A model generated the notes under the pieces. It made no database searches. It saw only the letters and a program-made list of their open reading frames with translations, and was not told where the DNA came from. Shown here piece by piece: positions 1 to 8,513 of a stretch of DNA of 64,000 nt. A program made the translations under genes and the position numbers. Within the stretch, counting starts at the first letter, position 1. Each line of letters starts with the position of its first letter. Source of the DNA: Brevibacterium oceani (GTDB taxonomy: Bacteria; Actinomycetota; Actinomycetes; Actinomycetales; Brevibacteriaceae); assembly GCF_013623835.1 (NCBI RefSeq), contig NZ_JABKDE010000011.1, positions 26,370-90,369 of the forward strand, read 5' to 3'.

Positions 1-713
1 CCCAGCAGTCCGGCGATGAGTGCATTGCCCATGGTCCGGCGACTGTCGCGCCCGTGGGCGTCCAAGGAATCCCGGTAGGCACGGCGCAGCGCCAGCAGGT
101 GCGAACGCGATTCCTCCTCAGGGTGGGCGCCGAGCAGATGTCCGATGTCGTCGCGTTCGAGTGACATGCCGCCGAAGGCCGTGAACTCGGGGAGCGGTTC
201 TCTCACCAGAGCAAGGCGCTCGCCCAGCTGAGCGCCGTCGAAGGGATGGGGTTCGAGCGCGCGTCCGGACAGTCGTGACCCGGACAGCTGCGTGAGGTAG
301 TCCGGGTGCTTCTCCCGTGCTCGATAGGTCACGTGCGATCCGGCCTCGAGCACGGTCACCGCCTCGGGTCCGAGCTCGAGGAACCGTTCCCGCAGCGCCG
401 CCGGCGAGTGGGGGCCCACGGCGGCGTCGAGGAAGGCGCGCGCTTCGGCTCGGGAGTCCGCGGCGCCGATCTCCTCGGCGTGGGTCGTGCCCGGGACCCA
501 GGTGGTTCCCGCGGTGAAGGCCGTGGTTCCTCCGACGTGTTCGGTCCGTTCGATGATGGCGGTGCGCATCCCCGCGATCGCGGCGAAGACAGCGGCGGAG
601 AGACCGGCACCTCCGGCACCGATGACGAGGACATCGAGTTCGTCACCCTCGTGGAGGGCTGCCGGCGGCTGGCCGTCTGCGGTCGGAAGTTCTGTGGCAA
701 GTGGCATGGTCAT
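1..713 (-). CDS. FAD-dependent dehydrogenase, fumarate-reductase/ketosteroid-dehydrogenase-like (partial)
   Basis: The 3' end lies beyond the left edge; about 237 N-terminal residues are visible. A Rossmann FAD-binding motif (GAGGAG, about residues 32-37) is followed by an acidic residue about 20 positions later (AIIERTEHVGG) and then GGTTAFTAGTTWVPG, the pattern of the FAD_binding_2 flavoproteins (fumarate reductase, 3-ketosteroid dehydrogenase, urocanate reductase). It starts 48 bp after the stop of another flavoprotein of the same family and is probably co-transcribed with it. Two in-frame ATGs (713 and 707) are possible; neither has a strong ribosome-binding site. Substrate unknown; context suggests oxidation or desaturation of a cyclic compound. 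Confidence 0.85.
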   Translation of the reverse strand, partial: MTMPLATELPTADGQPPAALHEGDELDVLVIGAGGAGLSAAVFAAIAGMRTAIIERTEHVGGTTAFTAGTTWVPGTTHAEEIGAADSRAEARAFLDAAVGPHSPAALRERFLELGPEAVTVLEAGSHVTYRAREKHPDYLTQLSGSRLSGRALEPHPFDGAQLGERLALVREPLPEFTAFGGMSLERDDIGHLLGAHPEEESRSHLLALRRAYRDSLDAHGRDSRRTMGNALIAGLL

Positions 714-761
714 GGTGAAACCTGTTTCTCTCAGGGAAGTCGGACTGAGACGGTGGACCGC

Positions 762-2522
762 TCAGGCGCTCGTCGCAGCGTCGACGGCAGCGTCGGCGGT
801 GGTGGACTCGGCGCCTGCGAGTACACGGCCTGTGATGTAGCCGAACGTCATCGCCGGGCCGATGTTCACCCCGCCGGCCGGGTAGCGGCCGGCGAAGAGG
901 TTCTTCTGGTCGACGCCGACGACATGGACTCCGGGCACCGGGGCGCCCTCGCTGTCGAGCAGTCGTGCCTTGGCATCGGTGCGCAGGCCGGCGAACGTGC
1001 CGAACGACCCCTGTCGCACGTGCACTGCATAGAAGGGGCCGTGCTCGATCGGGGCGAGTGAGGGGTTGGGGGTGACGTCCGGGTCTCCGCCGTAGCGGTT
1101 GAACGGAGTCTGACCCCGATGGAACTGCGGGTCTCGTCCTTCTCGTGCGTTCGCGTTGAACGTCGCGACGGTCTCAGCGAGCGTGTCCGGGTCGATGCCG
1201 CACTTCTCGGCGAGCTCGGCGAGGGTGTCGGCCTTGATGAGGTAGCCGGAGCGCAGGAATGGGAACTTCGGCACGGGTCGTGGCATAGCGAAGCCGAAGG
1301 GGTAGCGGGAGACCGCTCGGGAATCGGCGATCTGCCAGGCTTCGGCCACCTCACCTTCCGGTGTCGCATCGTTGAGTCCCGTGACGTAGTCCCAATAGCC
1401 GTTGGCTTCATTGACGAACCGGCGGCCGCGGCGGGTGACGCTGATCGACCCGGGTTTGGCACGGTCCATGATGTGAGGGAAGACGCCGTTGCGGCCGCTG
1501 CGATAGGGGAACAGCGACACGGGGCACCAGGCGGCGGGGGAGACCCCGTCGGTGTCGAGGATTCCGCCGACGGAGGCCCCGAGTTCGATTCCCGAGCCGT
1601 CGGCCGTCTGCGGCGCCAGTGTCCAATGGTCGTCGGCGCTGCGGTTATGGGGAAAGTGCTCGCGGCGCATGCTCGCGTTCGCGGAGAATCCACCGGCGGC
1701 GATGACGATTCCGCGACCGGCCCGGAAGGTCTGTCGGCCACGCGGAGTCTCGGCGACGACGGCGGCGACTCTGCCTGTGCTGTCCTGGATGAGGTCGTCG
1801 ACACGGTGGCTGACCCGGATGTCGACGCCGAGGTCGGCAGCGGACTGCATCAGGCGCGCGACGAGGGCGACACCGTTGACGTAGTGCATGCCCTGGCCGG
1901 CGGTCGCGAGGTCGAAGGCATAGCCGAGCACGCGTTTGGCCGAATGCCACCACCCGTGGGGTCGGAACTTCGCGGCGGCGAGGAAGCCCTGCAGGTCCGG
2001 CCCGGCCATGATGCCCATGCCGAGGAAGGAGGTCTCCCAGTACTGCGGGGACATGATCCGCCGGAGTCCGGGGGAGATGGTCCGTCCGCTCACGGGCTTC
2101 GGTCCGACCGAGCGGTGGCCGGTGCCGGCGTGGGGCAGGTCGCCGTAGATGTCGCAGATCTTCGTGCCCGGCACGAACTGCAGGGAGGTCTCATGTTCGA
2201 AGAAGGAGACCATCTCCGGGGCGTTGCGCAGGAATGCGTCGGTGCGCTCCTCGTCGTAGTCGTCGCCGACGACCGCTTTGAGGTAGCTCTTGATGTCATC
2301 GATCGATTCGTCGACGCCGTCGGCATGGGCGAACTCGCTGCGTGGGGTCCACATCCATCCCCCCGATCGTGAGGTCGCTCCGCCGCACCGGCGGTCGCGT
2401 TCGAGGACGAGCACACTCAGACCCAGATGGGCCGCGGTGACGGCAGTCGACAGCCCGCCTGCACCGGATCCGATGACGATGACATCGTAGTTCTGCTGTG
2501 TGCTCTGTGATCCGTGCGGCAT
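762..2522 (-). CDS. FAD-binding dehydrogenase (fumarate reductase / 3-oxosteroid dehydrogenase family)
   Basis: Encodes about 586 residues. GSGAGG (residues 18-23) binds FAD; the C-terminal block with AGRYPAGGVNIGPAMTFGY is the second FAD-contact region of this family. No heme or Fe-S motif and no signal peptide is visible, so it is likely a soluble cytoplasmic enzyme using an unknown acceptor. The reading frame extends upstream to 2636, but the ATG at 2522 is chosen because GGAG lies 5 nt before it and the family similarity begins just after it. A separate 240-bp gap and a repeated operator-like site upstream suggest its own promoter. Product likely an oxidised or desaturated ring compound, by context only. 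Confidence 0.85.
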   Translation of the reverse strand: MPHGSQSTQQNYDVIVIGSGAGGLSTAVTAAHLGLSVLVLERDRRCGGATSRSGGWMWTPRSEFAHADGVDESIDDIKSYLKAVVGDDYDEERTDAFLRNAPEMVSFFEHETSLQFVPGTKICDIYGDLPHAGTGHRSVGPKPVSGRTISPGLRRIMSPQYWETSFLGMGIMAGPDLQGFLAAAKFRPHGWWHSAKRVLGYAFDLATAGQGMHYVNGVALVARLMQSAADLGVDIRVSHRVDDLIQDSTGRVAAVVAETPRGRQTFRAGRGIVIAAGGFSANASMRREHFPHNRSADDHWTLAPQTADGSGIELGASVGGILDTDGVSPAAWCPVSLFPYRSGRNGVFPHIMDRAKPGSISVTRRGRRFVNEANGYWDYVTGLNDATPEGEVAEAWQIADSRAVSRYPFGFAMPRPVPKFPFLRSGYLIKADTLAELAEKCGIDPDTLAETVATFNANAREGRDPQFHRGQTPFNRYGGDPDVTPNPSLAPIEHGPFYAVHVRQGSFGTFAGLRTDAKARLLDSEGAPVPGVHVVGVDQKNLFAGRYPAGGVNIGPAMTFGYITGRVLAGAESTTADAAVDAATSA

Positions 2523-2651
2523 CATTGCTCCATTCGTTGCGGGGTGGTCGTGCAGTGCAGGTGTGCCGGGCCTCGTGCCGCCCGGAACTCCTGCGATGTC
2601 CCTCTCTGAGAATCGTGCCGGGAGGCTCGCAGCCATTCAAGTTTTGTGCAC

Positions 2652-2679
2652 GATTGTTTCTCGATCGGTCCGAGACTAT
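2652..2679 (-). promoter_or_regulatory. Candidate LysR operator, copy 1
   Basis: Read on the minus strand the site begins ATAGTCTCGGACCGAT (2664-2679) and continues CGAGAAACAATC. It lies about 140 bp before the flavoprotein start at 2522. A matching element at 5859-5886 agrees at 22 of 28 positions, and a third at 6918-6933 shares the 16-bp core. The core has a TCNGA dyad centre. Assignment to the LysR protein encoded at 5982-6884 is inference from position. Confidence 0.5.
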
Positions 2680-2743
2680 ATAGGAGTTGAAGGATAATCG
2701 ATGGTGTCTCCGGTTCGCTTCCGCTGACGTCCGCGTGGGCATC

Positions 2744-4357
2744 TCAGCAGCGGCCATCGGCGATGTGCGAACCGGCGGCGTAGCCGCGGACGACGGCCGA
2801 GCCGAGGGTGGCGCCGCCCCCGGGGTAGGCTCCATGGAAGACCGAGGCGGACACGTTCCCTGCTGCATACAGCCCGTCGATCGGGATGCCGGAGAAGTCG
2901 ATGACCCGCCCGTGGGCATCGGTGCTCAGTCCACCGCTCGTGCCGAGGGCGCCGCAGCGGACGGGCACCGCGTAGAACGGTGGTCTCGTCAGCCCGCGCA
3001 GGCACGGGTTCGGGGTGATGGAGGAGTCCCCGAGGAATCTGTCCTGCGGCGTGCTTCCCCGACCGAACTCCTCGTCGATGCCGATCGCGGCGTCGGCGTT
3101 GAACCGGGCGACCTGGTCGGCCAGCCCCGTCGGATCGACCTCGATCGCCTCGGCGAGGGCCTCGATCGTCTCGGCCTCGACCATCCAGTCGGCGGGGCTG
3201 CCCGGAGTGGAACCGGCGATCGGGTATGAGTCGAGGTACTGCCGGTCGACGATGAGCCACGCCGGATCGCCTTTTGGTGAGAGCCGTGCGGCATCGGTGG
3301 CGCCGAAGACTCGTGCTGCGTCGTGGTAGTTGAGGGCTTCGTTGACGAAGCGCTTGCCGTCGGCGCCGACGGTGATCGACCCCGGCAGCGTCATCTCGAC
3401 ATTGCCCATCCGCCCCGACGGCCTGCCGTCGTAGACCTGACCCGGGGCGGTGATCACCGGAACTCCCCAGAAACTCGTCATATCGGACACAGCCCCGCCG
3501 AGGCGCAGCCCGAGTTCGAGCCCGTCCCCTTCGTTCGACGGTGCCGAGATCGGGGTGATCGGGTGGGGCAGGAAGGCCGCCTGCAGGCGCGGGTTCCATT
3601 CGAACCCGCCCGAGGCGATGATGACGGAATCGGCACGGATCGCCGTCCCGTCGTGCAGGGTGAGCAGCCACCGGTCGTCATCGGCACGGTCGAGGGAGCC
3701 CACAGCGGCATCGACGGCCACCGAGACGTCGCGGTCGATCGCCGACATGAGCAGGCTCGCCGCCAAGGCTCCGCCCATCGTGCGCACTCCGAGCTCTGCA
3801 CGTCGCGCCAGCAGTTCGGGAGCAGCAGCGGAGCCGTCGAGATCATCGCGTTCGGCCATGGTCAGCAGCGGAAAGTAGCTCGAGGGCCGCAGCACCTCGG
3901 ACAGGCCCGGCACCGCGCCGACGTCGAAGGCCGCGTTGTCGAGGCTGCGCCCGCCCTCGGTGGCGCCGGGGAATTCGAGTCGGTAGTCGGGTCTGGCCAG
4001 GGGAGCCAGGCGGACCCGCGTGGCGGTGCAGAGGTAGTCGACGGCAGCGGCGGCAGTCTCGACGTACCACCGTGCTTCGGTCTCGCTCATGGCGCCGGCG
4101 GAGGCGGCGAGCACATAGGCGCGGGCGTCTTCACGGGAGTCGGGGTACCCGGCCGCTGCCGCCAGCGGGTTCGCCGGTGCCCAGATGACGCCACCTCCGA
4201 CCGCGGTCGTTCCTCCCAGCTGATGTGCCTTCTCCACAACGATGACGCGAGTGTGAGCCTCGGCGGCCCGGGTGGCGGCCGTGAGGCCGGCGGCACCCGA
4301 ACCGATGACGGCGACATCGACGTCGGTGGGCAGGTCTGCACTCGGTGTGGTGATCAA
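2744..4357 (-). CDS. FAD-dependent oxidoreductase (fumarate reductase / ketosteroid dehydrogenase family)
   Basis: A 537-residue paralogue of the two neighbouring flavoproteins. GSGAAG (residues 19-24) is the FAD dinucleotide-binding loop, with VVEKAHQLGGTTAVGGG after the second strand; the C-terminal AYPGGGATLGSAVVRGY is the family's second FAD motif. Its start codon overlaps the stop of the upstream alcohol dehydrogenase gene by 4 bp (ATGA), which indicates translational coupling in an operon yciI-like, adh, flavoprotein. Substrate unknown. Having three family members at one locus suggests sequential or substrate-specific ring oxidations. Confidence 0.87.
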   Translation of the reverse strand: MITTPSADLPTDVDVAVIGSGAAGLTAATRAAEAHTRVIVVEKAHQLGGTTAVGGGVIWAPANPLAAAAGYPDSREDARAYVLAASAGAMSETEARWYVETAAAAVDYLCTATRVRLAPLARPDYRLEFPGATEGGRSLDNAAFDVGAVPGLSEVLRPSSYFPLLTMAERDDLDGSAAAPELLARRAELGVRTMGGALAASLLMSAIDRDVSVAVDAAVGSLDRADDDRWLLTLHDGTAIRADSVIIASGGFEWNPRLQAAFLPHPITPISAPSNEGDGLELGLRLGGAVSDMTSFWGVPVITAPGQVYDGRPSGRMGNVEMTLPGSITVGADGKRFVNEALNYHDAARVFGATDAARLSPKGDPAWLIVDRQYLDSYPIAGSTPGSPADWMVEAETIEALAEAIEVDPTGLADQVARFNADAAIGIDEEFGRGSTPQDRFLGDSSITPNPCLRGLTRPPFYAVPVRCGALGTSGGLSTDAHGRVIDFSGIPIDGLYAAGNVSASVFHGAYPGGGATLGSAVVRGYAAGSHIADGRC

Positions 4358-5397
4358 CGGCGCCTCCCCGGCATGTCGATGAGGATCTTGCCGACGCGTT
4401 GGCTGCGATCGCTCATCGTGGCGAACGCCGTATCGAGGTCGCCGAGGTCGAACCGATGGGTGATCAGCTCCCGAACGGCGGCGGCATGGCGGTCGATGAG
4501 AGCCAGGGCCTCGGGCATGAGACCCTGACTGTTGCGGCTGCCGAGCAGATCGACCTCTTTGAAGGGAATGATGTTGAGCGGGAATGCGGTCGGGTGCGTG
4601 GAGATGCCGACCTGCACGACGCGGCCGGCGGGGGCGACGGCTCGCAGGGCGTTCTCCAGTGAGGAGGGCACTCCAGTGGCCTCGATGACGAGGTCGGGAC
4701 CATCGGCGGCTGTGCCGATGAAGCGGTCGAGTTCCGCGGCGGGGAAGGCGGCATTCGGATCGATGAGGAGCGTTGCCTCACTGCCCATGGCCGTCGCCAT
4801 CGTCAGACGCTCGGGCACGGTATCGGCGGTGATGACCCGAGCGCCGAGGTCGTGGAGGGCGAGCGTGGCGAGCAGCCCGATCGGGCCGGCGCCGAGGACG
4901 AGGACCGTGTCCTCTGCGACGGCGCGCCCGCGGCGCACGGCTTCGAGTGAGATCGCCGCCGGTTCCGCGATCGGTCCGAGTTCCGGCGGCAGGCCGGCAG
5001 GAAGGAGGTGCAGCCGGTCGGTGGGGACGCTGAGGTATTCGGCGAATCCTCCGTCGCAATAGCAGCCGAGGACGACGAGCTCGGGACAGACGTTGCCCCG
5101 CCCGCGCCGACAGGCACGGCACTCTCCGCAGCTGATGAGAGGATCGATGGCGACGCGGTCTCCGAGGGTCACTCCGGTGCCGCGGGCACCGTCGCCGAGG
5201 GCGGTGACCGTCCCGACGATCTCGTGGCCTTGGATGAGCGGCAGCTCGGTGGTGTAGTCGTCCTCGAAGATGTGGAGATCGGTTCCGCACAGGGTGAGGT
5301 GATCGACCGCAATGAGCGCCTCTCCGAGTCCGGGGGCAGGGGCGTCGATCTCGATGTAGTCGAGGGTGTTCGCGGAGATGGTGCGCACGGCCAGCAT
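4354..5397 (-). CDS. Zinc-dependent medium-chain alcohol/polyol dehydrogenase
   Basis: 347 residues of the MDR superfamily (threonine/sorbitol dehydrogenase-like). Catalytic zinc ligands are visible as C37 (CGTDLH) and H58-E59 (GHE); the structural-zinc cysteines are C90, C93, C96 and C104. The NAD(P) Rossmann loop reads LGAGPIGLLA. It should oxidise a secondary alcohol to a ketone with NAD(P)+. It overlaps the YciI-like gene upstream by 1 bp and the flavoprotein downstream by 4 bp, so it belongs to one tightly packed operon. The substrate cannot be read from sequence. Confidence 0.88.
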   Translation of the reverse strand: MLAVRTISANTLDYIEIDAPAPGLGEALIAVDHLTLCGTDLHIFEDDYTTELPLIQGHEIVGTVTALGDGARGTGVTLGDRVAIDPLISCGECRACRRGRGNVCPELVVLGCYCDGGFAEYLSVPTDRLHLLPAGLPPELGPIAEPAAISLEAVRRGRAVAEDTVLVLGAGPIGLLATLALHDLGARVITADTVPERLTMATAMGSEATLLIDPNAAFPAAELDRFIGTAADGPDLVIEATGVPSSLENALRAVAPAGRVVQVGISTHPTAFPLNIIPFKEVDLLGSRNSQGLMPEALALIDRHAAAVRELITHRFDLGDLDTAFATMSDRSQRVGKILIDMPGRRR

Positions 5398-5699
5398 CAG
5401 CGGATCTCACCGAGGCGGTCGGCGCCGAATTTCGGCTCCCACGACGTCACTGTCCGCGTGAGGTATCCGCGCTGTGCGAACGGGTCCTCAGCCATCGTCG
5501 TGTCGACGTCGGCGCTCGACGCGCCACGGATGATGAGCAGGGCGCCAGGCGCCTGCCCTGCAGAGTCGGTGGGTCCGCTGACGACAAGGCGGCCGGAATC
5601 AAAGAGGCGCTGGAGGAACTCGAGGTGTGCCGGTCGATGGTCGTCGCGACCGGACTCGGAATCGGGGGCATAGGTGTAGGTGACGGCGAAGAGCGCCAT
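5397..5699 (-). CDS. YciI-family protein
   Basis: A 100-residue dimeric alpha/beta-barrel type protein. The HRPAHLEFL stretch and the GRLVVSGPTDSAGQAPGALL segment match the YciI family, whose members are small, often uncharacterised enzymes or accessory proteins, some acting on lactones or chlorinated catechol intermediates. First gene of the minus-strand operon; its stop overlaps the adh start by 1 bp. A role as isomerase or hydrolase for an unstable ring intermediate is possible but is inference. Confidence 0.75.
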   Translation of the reverse strand: MALFAVTYTYAPDSESGRDDHRPAHLEFLQRLFDSGRLVVSGPTDSAGQAPGALLIIRGASSADVDTTMAEDPFAQRGYLTRTVTSWEPKFGADRLGEIR

Positions 5700-5858
5700 G
5701 GCAGATCTCCTGGGTGGTTCGTGGAATCAACGGCTCGGACGAGCCGTCCTCGGTCCCTTCACCGCCGTGGTGGTCGAGCGTCTCGACGGGCACTCGGCGG
5801 TGAGTGGATGTGCCACGATCCTTGCCGCCGGGTGAGGCGGAGAACAAGCGTTCTGTGG

Positions 5859-5886
5859 GATTGATTCTCTATCCATCAGAAACTAT
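5859..5886 (-). promoter_or_regulatory. Candidate LysR operator, copy 2, in divergent promoter region
   Basis: On the minus strand the core is ATAGTTTCTGATGGAT (5871-5886), continued by AGAGAATCAATC. It sits in the 282-bp gap between the yciI-like operon (start 5699) and the divergent lysR gene (start 5982), about 95 bp before lysR, as expected for autoregulation plus activation of the divergent operon. See the similar sites at 2652 and 6918. Confidence 0.55.
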
Positions 5887-5981
5887 GTATGATCAGCGTC
5901 ATAAACTGGTGCGTCGTCGCCCGGGCCGCCCGGCGCGCCGTCAGGCCTCGCCTGCCGTCCTCGACCACAGGGAGTTCACGC

Positions 5982-6884
5982 ATGGAGATCCGTTGGCTGG
6001 AGGCCTTCGTCGCCGTCGCTGAGGAGATGCACTTCGGGCGGGCCGCGGCTCGTCTGCACATGGCGCAGTCACCACTGAGTCAAGTGATCCGACGCCTCGA
6101 GCGAGAGCTCGGCGTCACGCTGTTCAACCGCAGCACCCGTTCGGTCGGTCTCACGGCTCCGGGGGAGGCGCTCCTGCCCTATGCGCACCGTGTCATCAAT
6201 GTGCTCGGCAGCGCGGTCGAGGCGACGCGCAGTGCCGACGGCATTCCCACCGGCACGCTCACGCTCGGCTTCTCGGGCATGCACAACCATCACACTCTGC
6301 CTCACCTCACCCGATCGCTGCGGCGACGTTTCCCTGGGGTCGAACTCAACCTCGTCGGCGGAGTGCGCACCCTTGACGGGATGCGCAGGGTACGCAACGG
6401 AGAGCTCGACGCGGCCTTCGTCGGACTCGTCGGCGAGGTCGACGAGCCGCTGCAGGGACGCGAGATCTCCCGCCAGCGCGTCGGAGTCGTCGTCCCGGCC
6501 GATCACCGTCTGGCCGAACGGACGTCCGTCGAGGTCACCGAGCTGCGGCAGGAGCCCTTCGTCATGGGTCCGGTCGACGGGAACTCCTCGTTGACGCTCG
6601 CGGCCCGTCAGATCTGCCAGGAGTCCGGCTTCAATCCGGACGTCGCCCAGACGGTCAGCGACCCGTTCCTCATCCTCAGCATGGTGGCCGCAGGCGTGGG
6701 TGTCGCCCTCGTGTCATCCGAGGTCATCGCCGTCCTGCCTGAAGCCGCGGTCTGGGTTGAGATCGCCGGCCGGCCGCATGCCTTCCGTCATGGCATCATC
6801 TGGTCGAGCGAGAACGATTCGATCGCTGTGGCGGCGCTGCTGAGCATCCTCGACGATGTCTTTCCCCCGCTTGAGGAGGAGTGA
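5982..6884 (+). CDS. LysR-family transcriptional regulator
   Basis: About 300 residues. The N-terminal winged helix-turn-helix is clear (LEAFVAVAEEMHFGRAAARLHMAQSP within residues 6-31, then LERELGVTLFNR), followed by a periplasmic-binding-like effector domain. The frame opens earlier at 5889, but ATG 5982 is chosen because GGGAG precedes it at proper spacing and the protein then starts with the usual MEIRWLEAF. It is divergent from the yciI-adh-flavoprotein operon and upstream of the transporter operon, so it is the likely regulator of both. The effector is probably the pathway substrate or an intermediate. Confidence 0.9.
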   Translation: MEIRWLEAFVAVAEEMHFGRAAARLHMAQSPLSQVIRRLERELGVTLFNRSTRSVGLTAPGEALLPYAHRVINVLGSAVEATRSADGIPTGTLTLGFSGMHNHHTLPHLTRSLRRRFPGVELNLVGGVRTLDGMRRVRNGELDAAFVGLVGEVDEPLQGREISRQRVGVVVPADHRLAERTSVEVTELRQEPFVMGPVDGNSSLTLAARQICQESGFNPDVAQTVSDPFLILSMVAAGVGVALVSSEVIAVLPEAAVWVEIAGRPHAFRHGIIWSSENDSIAVAALLSILDDVFPPLEEE

Positions 6885-6917
6885 TGGGCCCTCGCGCCTA
6901 CTAAGCGTAGGTCGCAC

Positions 6918-6933
6918 ATAGTCTCAGATAGAT
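6918..6933 (+). promoter_or_regulatory. Candidate LysR operator, copy 3
   Basis: ATAGTCTCAGATAGAT matches the cores at 2664-2679 and 5871-5886 (shared pattern ATAGTYTCNGAYNGAT). It lies in the 224-bp gap after lysR, about 176 bp before the transporter start, so it probably marks the promoter of the plus-strand operon. Confidence 0.5.
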
Positions 6934-7108
6934 TGCATCTTGGACTTTTCACAATCCGTCGCACAGACTCGAAAAGGCGACGAGGACCACAGAGGCGCGA
7001 ACCGTCCGGGCCTCGACGCAGATCCAGCCCAGCTGGACGACAGTGAGAAGACCATTGCCGGCGGAGCACACAATGAGGTGCTGATCCGGTCCACGCAAAG
7101 GACACCCT

Positions 7109-8479
7109 GTGACTATGACCAATCACTCCGGGCGGGAAGCCGCGCCGAGCCCCGAACTGGCCGAACGGCGACGCAAGAACGCCCGCAATGCCGCGATCTC
7201 CGGATTCGCCGGCAGCGCACTCGAATACTACGACTTCTTCATCTTCGCCACTGCGGCGGCCCTCTACCTTCAAGATCTCTACTTCCCTGGAGCCGGAGGC
7301 AGCGGACAGCTGTTCTCGCTTGCGACGATCGGCGTCGCCTACGTCTCCCGCCCCTTGGGAGCGCTGTTGTGGGGCCACCTCGGCGATGTCTTCGGACGCA
7401 AAAAGGTCCTCATCGCCGTCCTCGTCCTCATGGGCGCGTCGACCTTCATCATCGGTCTCGTTCCGACCTATGCCCAGATCGGGATCTGGGCACCGATCAT
7501 CATCGTCGTCCTCCGACTGGCCCAGGGGCTCTCCGCCGGCGGCGAATCCCCGGGCTCATCGGCTTTGTCGATGGAACATGCCCCCGATCACCGGCGCGGA
7601 TTCTTCACCAGCTGGACGATGGCCGGAATCACCTTCGGAATCGTCATCTCCTCGGCCGTGTTCATCCCCATCCAGCTGCTGCCCGACGAGGCGATCATGA
7701 GCTGGGGGTGGAGGCTGCCGTTCCTGCTCAGCGCCGTCGTCACGGTGGTCGCGCTGATCCTGCGCCGGACGCTGGACGAACCCGAGGTCTTCGCCGAGAC
7801 CAAGGAGAAGAACGAGGTCGTCAAGGTGCCCGTCTTCGAACTCATCAGGAGCCACCCGCGAACCGTCGCCCTGGTCACCGGAATGAGCCTGTTCACGATG
7901 GTCAACACCATGGTCAACGTCTTCACGCTCTCCTACGGCACCGACGTCTCCGGAATTCCCCGCAGTGAGATGCTGCTCTTCATCAGCATCGCCAATCTCA
8001 TCGCCGTCTTCGCTCTGCCGATGTGGGCGCACCTCTCGGACCGATTCGGGCGCAAGCCGATCTTCATCCTCGGCGTGATCGCCCAGATCGTGCTCATCTT
8101 CGCCTTCCTCGGAGCCCTGGCCAACGGCGACCCTGAGAACACGGCCGTGGTCTGGATCCTCGGCATGCTGCTCGTCGCCGGCGGCTATTCGATGTCGAAC
8201 AGCGTCTACCCCGCCTATTTCCCGGAGCAGTTCCCGGCCAATGTCCGCTACAGCGGCATGGCGATCTGCCTGATGATCGGGCTGCTGCTCGCCGGTTTCA
8301 CCCCCGCCATCGCCGAATCGCTCTCCGGTGCCGCCCACAACTGGGTCGCCGTGGCAGTGTTCTCCGCCGGCTGTGTCGCCGTCTCAGGCATCTGCGCCTT
8401 CCTCAGCCCCGAAACTTCCCGCACACCGACAGACAAGCTCGGTCAGGGCGCCGGCGATCGAGAAGTCACACCTCGATGA
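7109..8479 (+). CDS. MFS transporter, metabolite:H+ symporter (MHS) family
   Basis: 456 residues with about 12 hydrophobic segments. The signature GSALEYYDFFIFATAAAL near the first helix and the loop GHLGDVFGRKKVL are typical of MHS carriers (shikimate ShiA, proline/betaine ProP, alpha-ketoglutarate KgtP). The GTG start at 7109 has AAAGGA 8 nt upstream; an in-frame ATG follows at 7115. It heads an operon with a dehydrogenase, a TIM-barrel protein and an AroE-like enzyme, so shikimate, quinate or a related acid is the likely cargo (inference). Confidence 0.87.
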   Translation: MTMTNHSGREAAPSPELAERRRKNARNAAISGFAGSALEYYDFFIFATAAALYLQDLYFPGAGGSGQLFSLATIGVAYVSRPLGALLWGHLGDVFGRKKVLIAVLVLMGASTFIIGLVPTYAQIGIWAPIIIVVLRLAQGLSAGGESPGSSALSMEHAPDHRRGFFTSWTMAGITFGIVISSAVFIPIQLLPDEAIMSWGWRLPFLLSAVVTVVALILRRTLDEPEVFAETKEKNEVVKVPVFELIRSHPRTVALVTGMSLFTMVNTMVNVFTLSYGTDVSGIPRSEMLLFISIANLIAVFALPMWAHLSDRFGRKPIFILGVIAQIVLIFAFLGALANGDPENTAVVWILGMLLVAGGYSMSNSVYPAYFPEQFPANVRYSGMAICLMIGLLLAGFTPAIAESLSGAAHNWVAVAVFSAGCVAVSGICAFLSPETSRTPTDKLGQGAGDREVTPR

Positions 8480-8513
8480 CCGTGAGTACGAACCATGACG
8501 AATGGAGAGATGA

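Noticed and set aside
1119..2372. 417-residue plus-strand frame opposite the second flavoprotein
   Set aside because: Low-complexity shadow with no family pattern.
3323..4528. 401-residue plus-strand frame opposite a flavoprotein
   Set aside because: Arg/Gly-rich composition from reverse reading of GC-rich codons; the minus-strand gene has FAD motifs and operon overlaps.
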